A stretch of DNA of 64,000 nt from positions 62,001 to 126,000 of the forward strand of contig NZ_JAODLR010000012.1 in the NCBI RefSeq assembly GCF_025960875.1. The letters are read 5' to 3'. Positions 44,566 through 51,567 of the stretch are shown one piece after another; within the stretch, counting starts at the first letter, position 1, and each line of letters starts with the position of its first letter. The notes under the pieces are model-generated. The model had not been told where the DNA came from, did no database searches, and was given only the letters and a program-made list of their open reading frames with translations. The translations under genes and the position numbers were made by a program. The DNA is from Crystallibacter permensis (GTDB lineage Bacteria; Actinomycetota; Actinomycetes; Actinomycetales; Micrococcaceae).

Positions 44566-45540
44566 CTACAGCCAGCCTGCTTCTTTGGCCTTGAGTGCCG
44601 CCTGGAAGCGGCTTTCGGCGCCCAGTTCTTCAAGCATCCATGCGATATGCCGGCGGCAGGTGCGCACACTGATGTCAAGCCTCCGTGCAATCACTTCGTC
44701 GGAGTAACCGGCGGCCATCCCACGGAGGACGGATCGTTGAATGCTGTTGAGGTCAGCAGGGTTTCGGCTTTCGGTCTCCCAGCCGTATGGGGTTGCAACT
44801 TCCCATGCCACATTGAATAGCTGTGTGAATACATGGATTAGATTGACGTCACGCACTACCAGAGCTGCTCGATCATCGGCGTCCAGTTGGCGGGCTACGA
44901 GCGCCAAGGACTGGTCGAAGATCAGGACTTTCAGTGGCACGTAGGGCAATGTCCGATATTCCAGGCCAGCGGGGGCCGTGGCGGCGACCGCCTTCCGAGT
45001 AGGCACATGATCCAGGGTGCTGGCATTGTAGAGATTTTTTCTGACTATGCCGCGTTCCAGGAGTTCCAAGTCCTTCTGGATGCCCTCTTCATGGACCTCC
45101 GCCGTAGACCCTGAGCCAGGCTGGCTGATCAGGACCTGTTCTGTGACATCCCGTCCGTAGTCCATCAGGAGCTTTCGAATTACCCCAGGGTCTTCGAGTA
45201 TTTCAATGGATGAATCGAGAGCGATTTGCTTTCGTGCCGCAAGGTATGTGGGGACGAGCGAAGCCATGTCGCTCCGGTGCCCGCTGATTTTGCCGCGTAG
45301 ATCGATAAGCAGACGTTCATCGGCCTCGACTAGCTGCGCCAGGGCCACGTCGGGAGAGATGGCAGTAAAGCAGTCCACGTCTGGCGCCGGCTGTTGGAAC
45401 AGGCGGCGTCCGGTGAGCTCAGTAATGGCGCTATTGAGATCCCGAATGGTGTAGCCGAGCGCAGTCGACGCGGACTCCTTGGTCCAGTCCGGGTGAGTTA
45501 CCGCGTATTCATAGAGCTCAAAGGCTGTCCCACTCAACAT
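44566..45540 (-). CDS. TrmB/LuxR-like helix-turn-helix transcriptional regulator
   Basis: About 324 residues. The C-terminal 65 residues are a LuxR/NarL helix-turn-helix (SIQRSVLRGMAAGYSDEVIA followed by RRLDISVRTCRRHIAWMLEELG). The N-terminal region has a winged-helix look (MLSGTAFELYEYAVTHPDWT, LGYTIRDLNSAITELTGRRL), as in TrmB-like regulators. The middle resembles a phospholipase-D-like sensor region, with no receiver domain. Such regulators are common beside peptide natural-product genes in actinobacteria. The ATG at 45540 has GAGGGGGCACCGG upstream; the TTG at 45555 precedes that site. It is divergent from the exported-peptide gene, with 299 bases between. Confidence 0.82.
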   Translation of the reverse strand: MLSGTAFELYEYAVTHPDWTKESASTALGYTIRDLNSAITELTGRRLFQQPAPDVDCFTAISPDVALAQLVEADERLLIDLRGKISGHRSDMASLVPTYLAARKQIALDSSIEILEDPGVIRKLLMDYGRDVTEQVLISQPGSGSTAEVHEEGIQKDLELLERGIVRKNLYNASTLDHVPTRKAVAATAPAGLEYRTLPYVPLKVLIFDQSLALVARQLDADDRAALVVRDVNLIHVFTQLFNVAWEVATPYGWETESRNPADLNSIQRSVLRGMAAGYSDEVIARRLDISVRTCRRHIAWMLEELGAESRFQAALKAKEAGWL

Positions 45541-45839
45541 CCGGTGCCCCCTCAAGCATGATTCGTGGCATGTAACTATCTGCCATGTCCGGTATATGCC
45601 ACCTAACTGTAGTGGTCATACTCAAATCATACTCATGTTGGAAAATCCTTGAATCACGCGGGAATCCGCGGTTATGGCCAAGTGTCAGAACGTTCATGGA
45701 TGCCCTGATTCGTCCCGATAAGGGCATGTCATGATGTTGCCCCTATATTGACTGGACAGCATGCCCGGTGACGCGGAACTCTTGAAGAGTCGGGGGAACG
45801 ATACTCGATGGATTGCCACTCACATCGAAGGGGAATGAC
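45541..45839. promoter_or_regulatory. Divergent control region of the peptide locus
   Basis: 299 bases, clearly A/T-richer than the surroundings. It contains a direct repeat TCATACTCA at 45616-45624 and 45627-45635 (11-base period), an inverted repeat GTGGCAT / ATGCCAC (45565-45571 and 45596-45602) and another, GGGCATG / CATGCCC (45722-45728 and 45760-45766). The recurring GGCATG half-site is a candidate target of the adjacent regulator. TTGACT at 45748 could be a -35, but no good -10 follows at 17 bases. Confidence 0.5.
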
Positions 45840-45974
45840 ATGTTCAAGAAGATCGCCGGCATTACGGCAGGTCTACTGCTTGCTGTAGGCGCGGTCTCCG
45901 CGGCCACTCCTGCAGTGGCAGCCGACCAGAGCCAACAGTCCAACGCAATCGTTACGGCTGCCTGGGACTGGTAA
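45840..45974 (+). CDS. Short exported peptide, candidate RiPP or signal precursor
   Basis: 44 residues. It starts MFKKIAGITAGLLLAVGAVS, a textbook Sec n- and h-region, followed by AATPAVAAD with AVA-A as a likely signal-peptidase site. The remaining part is DQSQQSNAIVTAAWDW. The ATG has GAAGGGGAATGAC before it, an excellent ribosome site. It is the first gene downstream of the divergent control region and precedes the Thiopep_ocin-like gene by 99 bases. The C-terminal AAWDW recalls the AAWADHAWQ end of the second small peptide in the locus. It could be a scaffold for the modifying protein or a secreted signal; both are inference. Confidence 0.72.
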   Translation: MFKKIAGITAGLLLAVGAVSAATPAVAADQSQQSNAIVTAAWDW

Positions 45975-46073
45975 AAAGCTGCCCCACCGCAACAGCATAC
46001 CCGCTGATCCTGTAATCAGGACGGCAACGGCTATCCCTCCCCAACCACCAGCGAGCAGATCTAGGAGAAGCGC

Positions 46074-47045
46074 ATGAGCCAGCTGACAGCCGTACGCTCT
46101 TCGGAAAAGCTCAGTCTCAAACGCTACTGGTGGGTCCTGTCTATTTACACGGGTAGACAAGACGTAGCCGAAACCGTCATAGGAGAACTGATTACACCAC
46201 TGGTGGCCCACGCTCGCCGCGAAGGCGTGGGCCGCTGGTACTTCAGCCACCATGTTGATGAGGTGGGGCCTCACCTAAAGGTCCGGTTCCTGGGCCACCG
46301 CTCAGCCCTTGATAGCCTCCAAAGGTTTGAGCAGGCGGCCCGGAACCGGCTCCTTGAAATCCTGCCAACAGTTCGAGTCCAGCAGCACTACGTCGTGTCG
46401 CCGGACAGCATGGATCTAATCGGCACCCTGGGAACGGATACTGTCGCCTTGGTGCAGGAATCGGATCTGGACAGATTTGGCGGGCTCGAAGGGCTCGAAC
46501 TTGCCGAAGAGGTCTTTGAGCTGTCTTCTGAACTTGGTAGCTGGGCAGCGCAACGGTTCAACAAGTCGCAGGGCCGGACGGCCCTCGGCGCGCTGTTGCT
46601 CTCCGACGCGGCTTGGGCCATGCTCAACGGGCCGAAGGCTCCGCAGTGGCCGGACCGCCGCCGACTCTCCTGGGATTACTGCTGGGACAACCACCTCCGC
46701 GTTTCGACAATGGAACTTGGACGCGGCGCTGCTAAAGCCCGGCTCGGTTTGACTGCCACCTTGGCGCCGAAAACCGCACCGATGCACCGCCTGATGGCCG
46801 CCACGGCAGCCGAAGGAAGCGTGCAAAACTGGCGTCGCCGCTGGAAGCGGGCTATTGACGCCTACCTGTACCGGGCAGATAAATCGAGGGTCAGCCGCGG
46901 TGCGCAGAATCTGACTTTCAGCCAGTCACATCTGATGATGAACCGCTTGGGCTTCACACTGTGGGAAGAGGCGGCTTTGGGAATTTACGCCCGCGCCTGG
47001 ACCCCGGAAACTGAATCCGCTCTGTTGGAGAAGAGAAGACGATGA
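46074..47045 (+). CDS. Stand-alone SpaB_C / thiopeptide-type biosynthesis protein (PEARL-like)
   Basis: 323 residues, matching the length of stand-alone small LanB-type proteins. The N-terminal pattern YWWVLSIYTGRQDVAETVIG, then WYFSHHVDEVGPHLKVRFLG, corresponds to the W-[YF]-[FI]-R-Y-x-D-x-G-P-H-L-x-[LV]-R-F motif of the Thiopep_ocin family. Known members either form the pyridine ring of thiopeptides or eliminate glutamate in dehydration, and a further group, the PEARLs, add an amino acid from aminoacyl-tRNA to the C-terminus of a peptide. No LanB glutamylation domain, LanC, YcaO or protease gene is present in the locus. AGGAGAAGCGC precedes the ATG. The stop overlaps the start of the 62-residue peptide gene. 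Confidence 0.82.
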   Translation: MSQLTAVRSSEKLSLKRYWWVLSIYTGRQDVAETVIGELITPLVAHARREGVGRWYFSHHVDEVGPHLKVRFLGHRSALDSLQRFEQAARNRLLEILPTVRVQQHYVVSPDSMDLIGTLGTDTVALVQESDLDRFGGLEGLELAEEVFELSSELGSWAAQRFNKSQGRTALGALLLSDAAWAMLNGPKAPQWPDRRRLSWDYCWDNHLRVSTMELGRGAAKARLGLTATLAPKTAPMHRLMAATAAEGSVQNWRRRWKRAIDAYLYRADKSRVSRGAQNLTFSQSHLMMNRLGFTLWEEAALGIYARAWTPETESALLEKRRR

Positions 47046-47230
47046 CTCCCTATGGCATCACATCGGCGCCCGTGGGCCCACTGGCCCCCGGCAACGCAGA
47101 ACAAGGCCCGGCTTCAGCACTCGACCAGATCGGAGTCGTGGGAGCCCACGGCCAAGATGGCGATCTGTGGAACTTGAGTGGGAGCGATTACTCGCGGGAC
47201 GCAGCTTGGGCAGACCATGCCTGGCAGTAA
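47042..47230 (+). CDS. Short peptide coupled to the SpaB_C-like gene, candidate precursor
   Basis: 62 residues without cysteine or signal peptide. It starts MTPYGITSAPVGPLAPG and ends SGSDYSRDAAWADHAWQ. The ATG lies in the stop of the modifying-protein gene (ATGA overlap) with GGAGAAGAG upstream, so it is made in step with that protein, as expected for a substrate. Length, Gly/Ser/Ala content and the lack of cysteine fit a ribosomal precursor. It is immediately followed by three stem-loops. No known precursor family is recognised. Confidence 0.7.
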   Translation: MTPYGITSAPVGPLAPGNAEQGPASALDQIGVVGAHGQDGDLWNLSGSDYSRDAAWADHAWQ

Positions 47231-47255
47231 ATCCCGCACGATAACCCCATAAACC

Positions 47256-47393
47256 ACTGGCCGGAGCTTCCCCCAACGGCTCCGGCCAGTCCCCCCAAAA
47301 AAATAAACTACTGGCCGGAACTTCCCCCCAACGGTTCCGGCCAGTTCCCCCAAGGCTTACTGGTCGGAACTGCCCCCAACGGTTCCGGCCAGT
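47256..47393. repeat. Three tandem stem-loops with C-rich loops
   Basis: Stem-loop 1: ACTGGCCGGAGC / GCTCCGGCCAGT (47256-47290). Stem-loop 2: ACTGGCCGGAAC / GTTCCGGCCAGT (47310-47345). Stem-loop 3: ACTGGTCGGAAC / GTTCCGGCCAGT (47359-47393, one G-T pair). Each has 12 bp and an 11-12 base loop of the form TTCCCCCAACG. Units start 54 and 49 bases apart, with linkers also containing CCCCC(C)AA. Read on the minus strand, stem-loop 2 is followed by a T7 run, so it can terminate the lipoprotein gene. Three copies exceed what a terminator needs. Confidence 0.85.
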
Positions 47394-47444
47394 CGGCTGT
47401 TCGGGTCAAATCTGCACCACCCGGCTACCCACGCTGACCGATGG

Positions 47445-48581
47445 CTACTTCACCGCGACGAGTTTTTCAATGGGGATGCCGTTGACCAGTACTACCGCTT
47501 CGGCAACGCCGGCGGCTGTGGCGGCAGTCTGTTCCAACTGCGCTTCAATGCGCGGACCATCACAAGTTCCACGGACCGTGACACTGCCGGACAGATTAAC
47601 TGTCACGGTCTCGCCGTCCTGGGTGCTGCCCTGATAGGACAATGCTGAGGAGTTCAGCGCGTTATAGAGGCCTGACTCGCCTAGAAACTCCTGCTTGTTT
47701 GCCAACAAATGGGTGATGCTCGCCTCAAGCTGATCGGTGGACGTTACAGGCTGTGTAAGGGTGGCAACGACGCTGTCGCCGCACCCTATACCGCCGCCTG
47801 AAGTCTCCTCGCCGGCGAGCCCGATGTAATAGACGGTCAAGGGAACTGTAATGGGGGCCTGTGCAGCAGGCGCCGGTGCTTCGGGAACAGCGGGGCCGCG
47901 TCCGCTGAGGTAATCCTCAATCCGAATCCCGTTGATCAGGATGATGGCCTCCCCGACTCCGGCGGCAGTGGCTGCGGTTTGTCTCAGCTGCCATTCAATG
48001 CGCGGGTCATCGCACGAGCCTCCGGATTTTAGCTCCCCGGAAAGGTGGACGGTGACGGTGTCGCCATCGATCCTGGCGCGTTGGTACGTCAGTGCGGATT
48101 CGTGGAGGGCGTTGTACAGTCCGGATGATCCGTGCAATCTGTCCCCGTCGGCGAGCAGGCGTTCCATGCTGGCCTTCACATGATCCTGAGTCTTGACAGG
48201 CTCCGTGTAAGTGGCGACGAGGCTGTCCCTGCAGCCGATCTCCGCGCCAGAGACCCCGCCGTCTTCTACTCCGATGTAATACATCGTCAAGGGAACTCCT
48301 GCCCCGTTCTCTGACCTCACCGAAACTTCCGACTGGGCGACTGGCGCTGCAGCTGTTTCCTCGGTCGGCGCGGAGGCCGTAGCAGGTGGGACCGACGCCA
48401 CTGGCGGAGCCGATGGGTCGGGAGCCGGATTTGTGGGTGGGGTAATCCCCTGCGGTTCGGCTACGGAGGTGGCCGGTGGATTTGCTGTTGGTGACTGGCC
48501 TTGACCGGCCGGAGGGCTGCACGCTGTCAGAGCCAGCAGCAGGGCTGCTGATGCGGTCCCCAGAACGCGTTGCTTGCTCAT
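47445..48581 (-). CDS. Lipoprotein with two tandem GerMN-like domains
   Basis: 378 residues. Lipoprotein signal: MSKQRVLGTASAALLLALTA followed by the lipobox Cys. Then comes a Pro/Ala/Thr-rich linker of about 80 residues and two clearly duplicated domains of about 115 residues. Both contain VPLT[MV]YYIG, an IGC..DS(L/V)VAT motif, SGLYNAL, SAL[TS]YQ, and the end AATAAGV(G/A)EA(I/V)(I/V)L(I/V)NGI. The pattern is that of GerMN domains, seen in spore germination and in actinobacterial cell-envelope lipoproteins. Each domain has two cysteines that may form a disulfide outside the cell. The ATG at 48581 has AGGGGGTCAAC upstream; the longer frame is rejected. Confidence 0.8.
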   Translation of the reverse strand: MSKQRVLGTASAALLLALTACSPPAGQGQSPTANPPATSVAEPQGITPPTNPAPDPSAPPVASVPPATASAPTEETAAAPVAQSEVSVRSENGAGVPLTMYYIGVEDGGVSGAEIGCRDSLVATYTEPVKTQDHVKASMERLLADGDRLHGSSGLYNALHESALTYQRARIDGDTVTVHLSGELKSGGSCDDPRIEWQLRQTAATAAGVGEAIILINGIRIEDYLSGRGPAVPEAPAPAAQAPITVPLTVYYIGLAGEETSGGGIGCGDSVVATLTQPVTSTDQLEASITHLLANKQEFLGESGLYNALNSSALSYQGSTQDGETVTVNLSGSVTVRGTCDGPRIEAQLEQTAATAAGVAEAVVLVNGIPIEKLVAVK

Positions 48582-48983
48582 GTTGACCCCCTGTAAACGT
48601 GATGCCGCCGGGACGAGGATGCTCAAACATCCGCTCAGGGGCCGGTGGCCTGTGGTTATCACTCACGATACGCGCGAAAGAACCAGCCACAAACGGATTT
48701 CCGGTCACCATCCCGTTGCAGGTTTGTCACGTCCAGGACTCGCCGGATGGGCCAGTCCCGGCACCGGAGGGTAATGGGTTCCGGTTTGCAATCTCGCTTC
48801 ACAATTCGTTGAAAACTTCAATTCAATACCGACTAGGTGCGTCACCGAGTATCGTGTCTATAACGATGAAGTGATGTGTTTGACGTCACAATAGGAGTCG
48901 CGCAGACTGATGGGTGAACATTTGTTCGTTGCGCGAACATTCAGGTTTTCCCGGGTCTCTCAGGGATCACTAAGGAGTAGAAA
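48582..48983. other. Intergenic region, 402 bases, divergent promoters
   Basis: This region holds the promoters of the GerMN lipoprotein gene (minus) and the ABC importer (plus). No gene is supported in it. It contains the MarR-type box at 48809-48821, the palindrome TGACGTCA at 48881-48888, and TGTTCG-N5-CGAACA with an overlapping GAACA-TT-TGTTC around 48917-48940. The importer start has AAGGAGTAGAAA before it. Confidence 0.55.
48809..48821. promoter_or_regulatory. MarR box upstream of the ABC importer
   Basis: TTGAAAACTTCAA, a match to TTGA-N4-TTCAA, the same 13-base pattern that occurs twice between the marR and SDR genes at 53021-53051. It lies about 163 bases before the first importer gene. 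Confidence 0.55.
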
Positions 48984-49958
48984 ATGAAACGCAGACTGAC
49001 CGCGCTCGTGGCCGCAGTTTCAGTGCTCGCCCTCTCTGCCTGTGGCAGTGGCTCCCCGAGCGGCGGCGGATCCGAAGCGCCCGCCGGTAGCGGCGGACTG
49101 ACCAAGATCTCCGTCGGGGTAATCCCCATTGTAGATACGGCGCCCATCTGGCTCGGTGACGAGAAGGGCTTCTTTGCCGAAGAAGGTCTTGAGCTGGATC
49201 TGCAGACCGCTACCGGCGGAGCCGCAATCGTTCCCGGCGTGGTCAGCGGCAGTTTTGACTTCGCTTTCTCCAACCTGATCTCGGTCATGGTCGCGAATGA
49301 CAAAGGGCTGGACCTGCAGTTCGTTGCCAATGGCGCCTCCACCACCGGTGAGGAAGGAGCGGGCTTCGGCGCCGTAGTCGTTCCTAAGGATTCCGACATC
49401 CAGTCCGCAGCGGATCTCGAAGGCAAGACCGTTTCGGTCAACAACCTCTCCAATATCGGCGATACGACCATCAAGCACGTCGTCGAGCAGGACGGCGGCA
49501 ATCCGGACAACATCGACTTCGTGGAAGTCGCTTTCCCCGATGCTCCCGCCGCGCTCCAAAATGGGCAGGTTGATGCCGCGTGGATCCTGGATCCGTTCCT
49601 AACCCAGGCGCGGTCCGAGGGAGCGCGTGTGGTGTCATGGAACTTCACGGAAATGCACCCGGAGCTCGACATTGCCGGCTACTTTACAACTTCCGAAAAG
49701 GTTCAGAGCGAGCCGGAGCTGGTGGAGAAGTTCACCAGGGCCATGAATAAGTCCCTTGAATACGCGCAGGAGAACCCGCAGGAAGTCCGCGACATTGTCG
49801 GAACCTACACCGAAATCGATGCTGAAACCCTCGCGGAACTGACCTTGCCAGAGTACCGCCCGGAGTTCAGCCGCGAAGCGGCCCAGGCGCTCGGCGAAGC
49901 GGCCGCAAAGTACGGCACGTTGAGCGAGGCCCCGAACCTGGATGAGCTGCTGCCATGA
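48984..49958 (+). CDS. ABC transporter substrate-binding lipoprotein (NMT1/SsuA-like)
   Basis: 324 residues. Lipobox LALSACGSG with lipidated Cys near residue 20. The mature protein has the NMT1/TauA/SsuA pattern: VGVIPIVDTAPIWLGDEKGF, FAFSNLISVM, DLEGKTVSVNNL, and GQVDAAWILDPFL. This group binds sulfonates, thiamin precursors, or aromatic and other small acids. It opens a four-gene importer operon with coupled starts. A paralogue with a nearly identical N-terminal linker lies at 56749, after the catabolic genes. Confidence 0.88.
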   Translation: MKRRLTALVAAVSVLALSACGSGSPSGGGSEAPAGSGGLTKISVGVIPIVDTAPIWLGDEKGFFAEEGLELDLQTATGGAAIVPGVVSGSFDFAFSNLISVMVANDKGLDLQFVANGASTTGEEGAGFGAVVVPKDSDIQSAADLEGKTVSVNNLSNIGDTTIKHVVEQDGGNPDNIDFVEVAFPDAPAALQNGQVDAAWILDPFLTQARSEGARVVSWNFTEMHPELDIAGYFTTSEKVQSEPELVEKFTRAMNKSLEYAQENPQEVRDIVGTYTEIDAETLAELTLPEYRPEFSREAAQALGEAAAKYGTLSEAPNLDELLP

Positions 49959-50797
49959 CCCAAGAAGCCGTAACAACCAATAGTGCTGCGCCCATCCCAC
50001 GGGCCAGAAAGCAGCCAGCAAAGAAGCTGCCGTCAAAACAGTTGCTCGGGATAGCGGGCATTATCGGGTTCCTGCTGCTGTGGGAGCTGATTCCACGCGT
50101 GGGCATCGTTGAGCCGCGGTTCCTGCCGCCGGCCAGTGAGGTCATCGCGGCACTGATCACCGATTTCGGTTTGACGGCGTTCTGGGTAGCGGTCGGCGAA
50201 ACCATGCTGGCCTGGGCGATCGGCCTGGTGATGTCGATCGTGCTGGCCGTGGTGCTGGGCTTCATCATCGGTTCGTCGATGTTCCTGCGGAAGTTCACCA
50301 ACTCGACCGTGGAGTTCCTCCGCCCGATCCCTTCGGTGGCGCTGATCCCGCTGGCCGTGCTGCTGTTCGGCGTGAAGATCGAATCAACCCTGATGCTGGT
50401 GGTTTACGCGTCGTTCTGGCAGGTCTTCATCCAGGTGCTCTACGGGGTCGCAGATGTGGACAACGTGGCGATGCAGACCGCTAAGTCCTACGGACTGGGC
50501 GCCATGGCCCGGGTCCGCCACGTCGTGTTCCCGACGGCGCTGCCGTACCTGATGACCGGCATCCGCCTGGCCGCTTCCGTGGCGCTGATCCTGGCGATCA
50601 CCGCCGAACTGGTGATCGGTTCCCCGGGACTGGGCCGCGAGATTGCCCTGGCCCAGTCCGGTGGCGCGATCTCGGGGATGTACGCGCTGGTACTCGCGAC
50701 GGGCCTGATCGGCGTCGTCATCAATCTGGTCATGCGTTTCATTGAACGCAAGACCCTGTCCTGGCATTCCTCGATCCGTTCGGAGGTGATCGTATGA
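49955..50797 (+). CDS. ABC transporter permease (SsuC/TauC type)
   Basis: 280 residues. A 35-residue Lys/Pro-rich cytoplasmic start, then six spans. The binding-protein-dependent EAA-like loop is VADVDNVAMQTAKSYGLGAM. It is typical of the NitT/TauT importer class. ATGA overlap with the binding-protein gene, and its own stop overlaps the next permease ATG. Two different permease genes in one operon suggest a heterodimer. Confidence 0.9.
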   Translation: MTQEAVTTNSAAPIPRARKQPAKKLPSKQLLGIAGIIGFLLLWELIPRVGIVEPRFLPPASEVIAALITDFGLTAFWVAVGETMLAWAIGLVMSIVLAVVLGFIIGSSMFLRKFTNSTVEFLRPIPSVALIPLAVLLFGVKIESTLMLVVYASFWQVFIQVLYGVADVDNVAMQTAKSYGLGAMARVRHVVFPTALPYLMTGIRLAASVALILAITAELVIGSPGLGREIALAQSGGAISGMYALVLATGLIGVVINLVMRFIERKTLSWHSSIRSEVIV

Positions 50798-51567
50798 GGT
50801 TCCTGAAGACTCTCGGATACCTGCTGGCGCTGCCTCTGATCCTGGTGGCAATCTGGTGGGCCTCGACGCTGGGGGAGACGAACTTCTTCGTTCCGACCCC
50901 GGCGCTGCTGGCCGAGGCTTTCGCCGAGACGTGGTTCGGGGAGCGGATCTTCTCGGACGTGCTGCCCAGTATCGGGCGGTTGGTCGTCGGGGTTGCCTCG
51001 GCAATCATCATCGGCATTGTCGCGGGCCTGTTGATCGGTTCGGTCAAGTGGCTGCGGGACCTGACGGAACCGGTGCTCGAATTCTTCCGCGCCATTCCGC
51101 CGCCGGTCCTGGTGCCGGTGCTGATGCTGCTGATGGGCATCACGGACGGCATGAAGGTCGCGGTGATCATTTCCGGCTGCGTATGGCCGGTGCTGCTGAA
51201 CACCATCGAAGGTGTCCGTGCCATCGACGGAGTGCTCTCCGACTCGGCCCACACCTACGGCATCCATGGCTGGGCGCGGATCAAGTACCTGGTGCTTCCC
51301 TCGGCCGGGCCGCAGATCATGGCCGGTATCCGCCAGTGCCTGTCCATCGGTTTGATCCTGATGGTCATTTCCGAAATGTTCGCCTCGTCCTCGGGGCTGG
51401 GCTTCACGATCGTGCAGTTCCAGCGGTCCTTCGCGATTCCGGAAATGTGGTCCGGCATTGTGGTTCTGGGCCTGATCGGTGTCGCCTTGTCATTTATCTT
51501 CCAGTGGACCGAGCGGCGTGTGCTGCGCTGGTACCACGGCCTGCGAGAGGTAGAAAATGCAGTCTGA
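50794..51567 (+). CDS. ABC transporter permease (SsuC/TauC type), second
   Basis: 257 residues, six spans, with the loop GVRAIDGVLSDSAHTYGIHG facing the ATPase. It is related to the preceding permease but clearly different. ATGA overlap with the preceding gene, and its last 11 bases overlap the ATPase gene. Confidence 0.9.
   Translation: MRFLKTLGYLLALPLILVAIWWASTLGETNFFVPTPALLAEAFAETWFGERIFSDVLPSIGRLVVGVASAIIIGIVAGLLIGSVKWLRDLTEPVLEFFRAIPPPVLVPVLMLLMGITDGMKVAVIISGCVWPVLLNTIEGVRAIDGVLSDSAHTYGIHGWARIKYLVLPSAGPQIMAGIRQCLSIGLILMVISEMFASSSGLGFTIVQFQRSFAIPEMWSGIVVLGLIGVALSFIFQWTERRVLRWYHGLREVENAV

Noticed and set aside
47256-47393. A CRISPR array or type III toxin-antitoxin RNA repeat
   Set aside because: Only three units, the repeat itself is a hairpin, the linkers are similar to one another and not unique spacers, and no Cas or ToxN-like gene is nearby.
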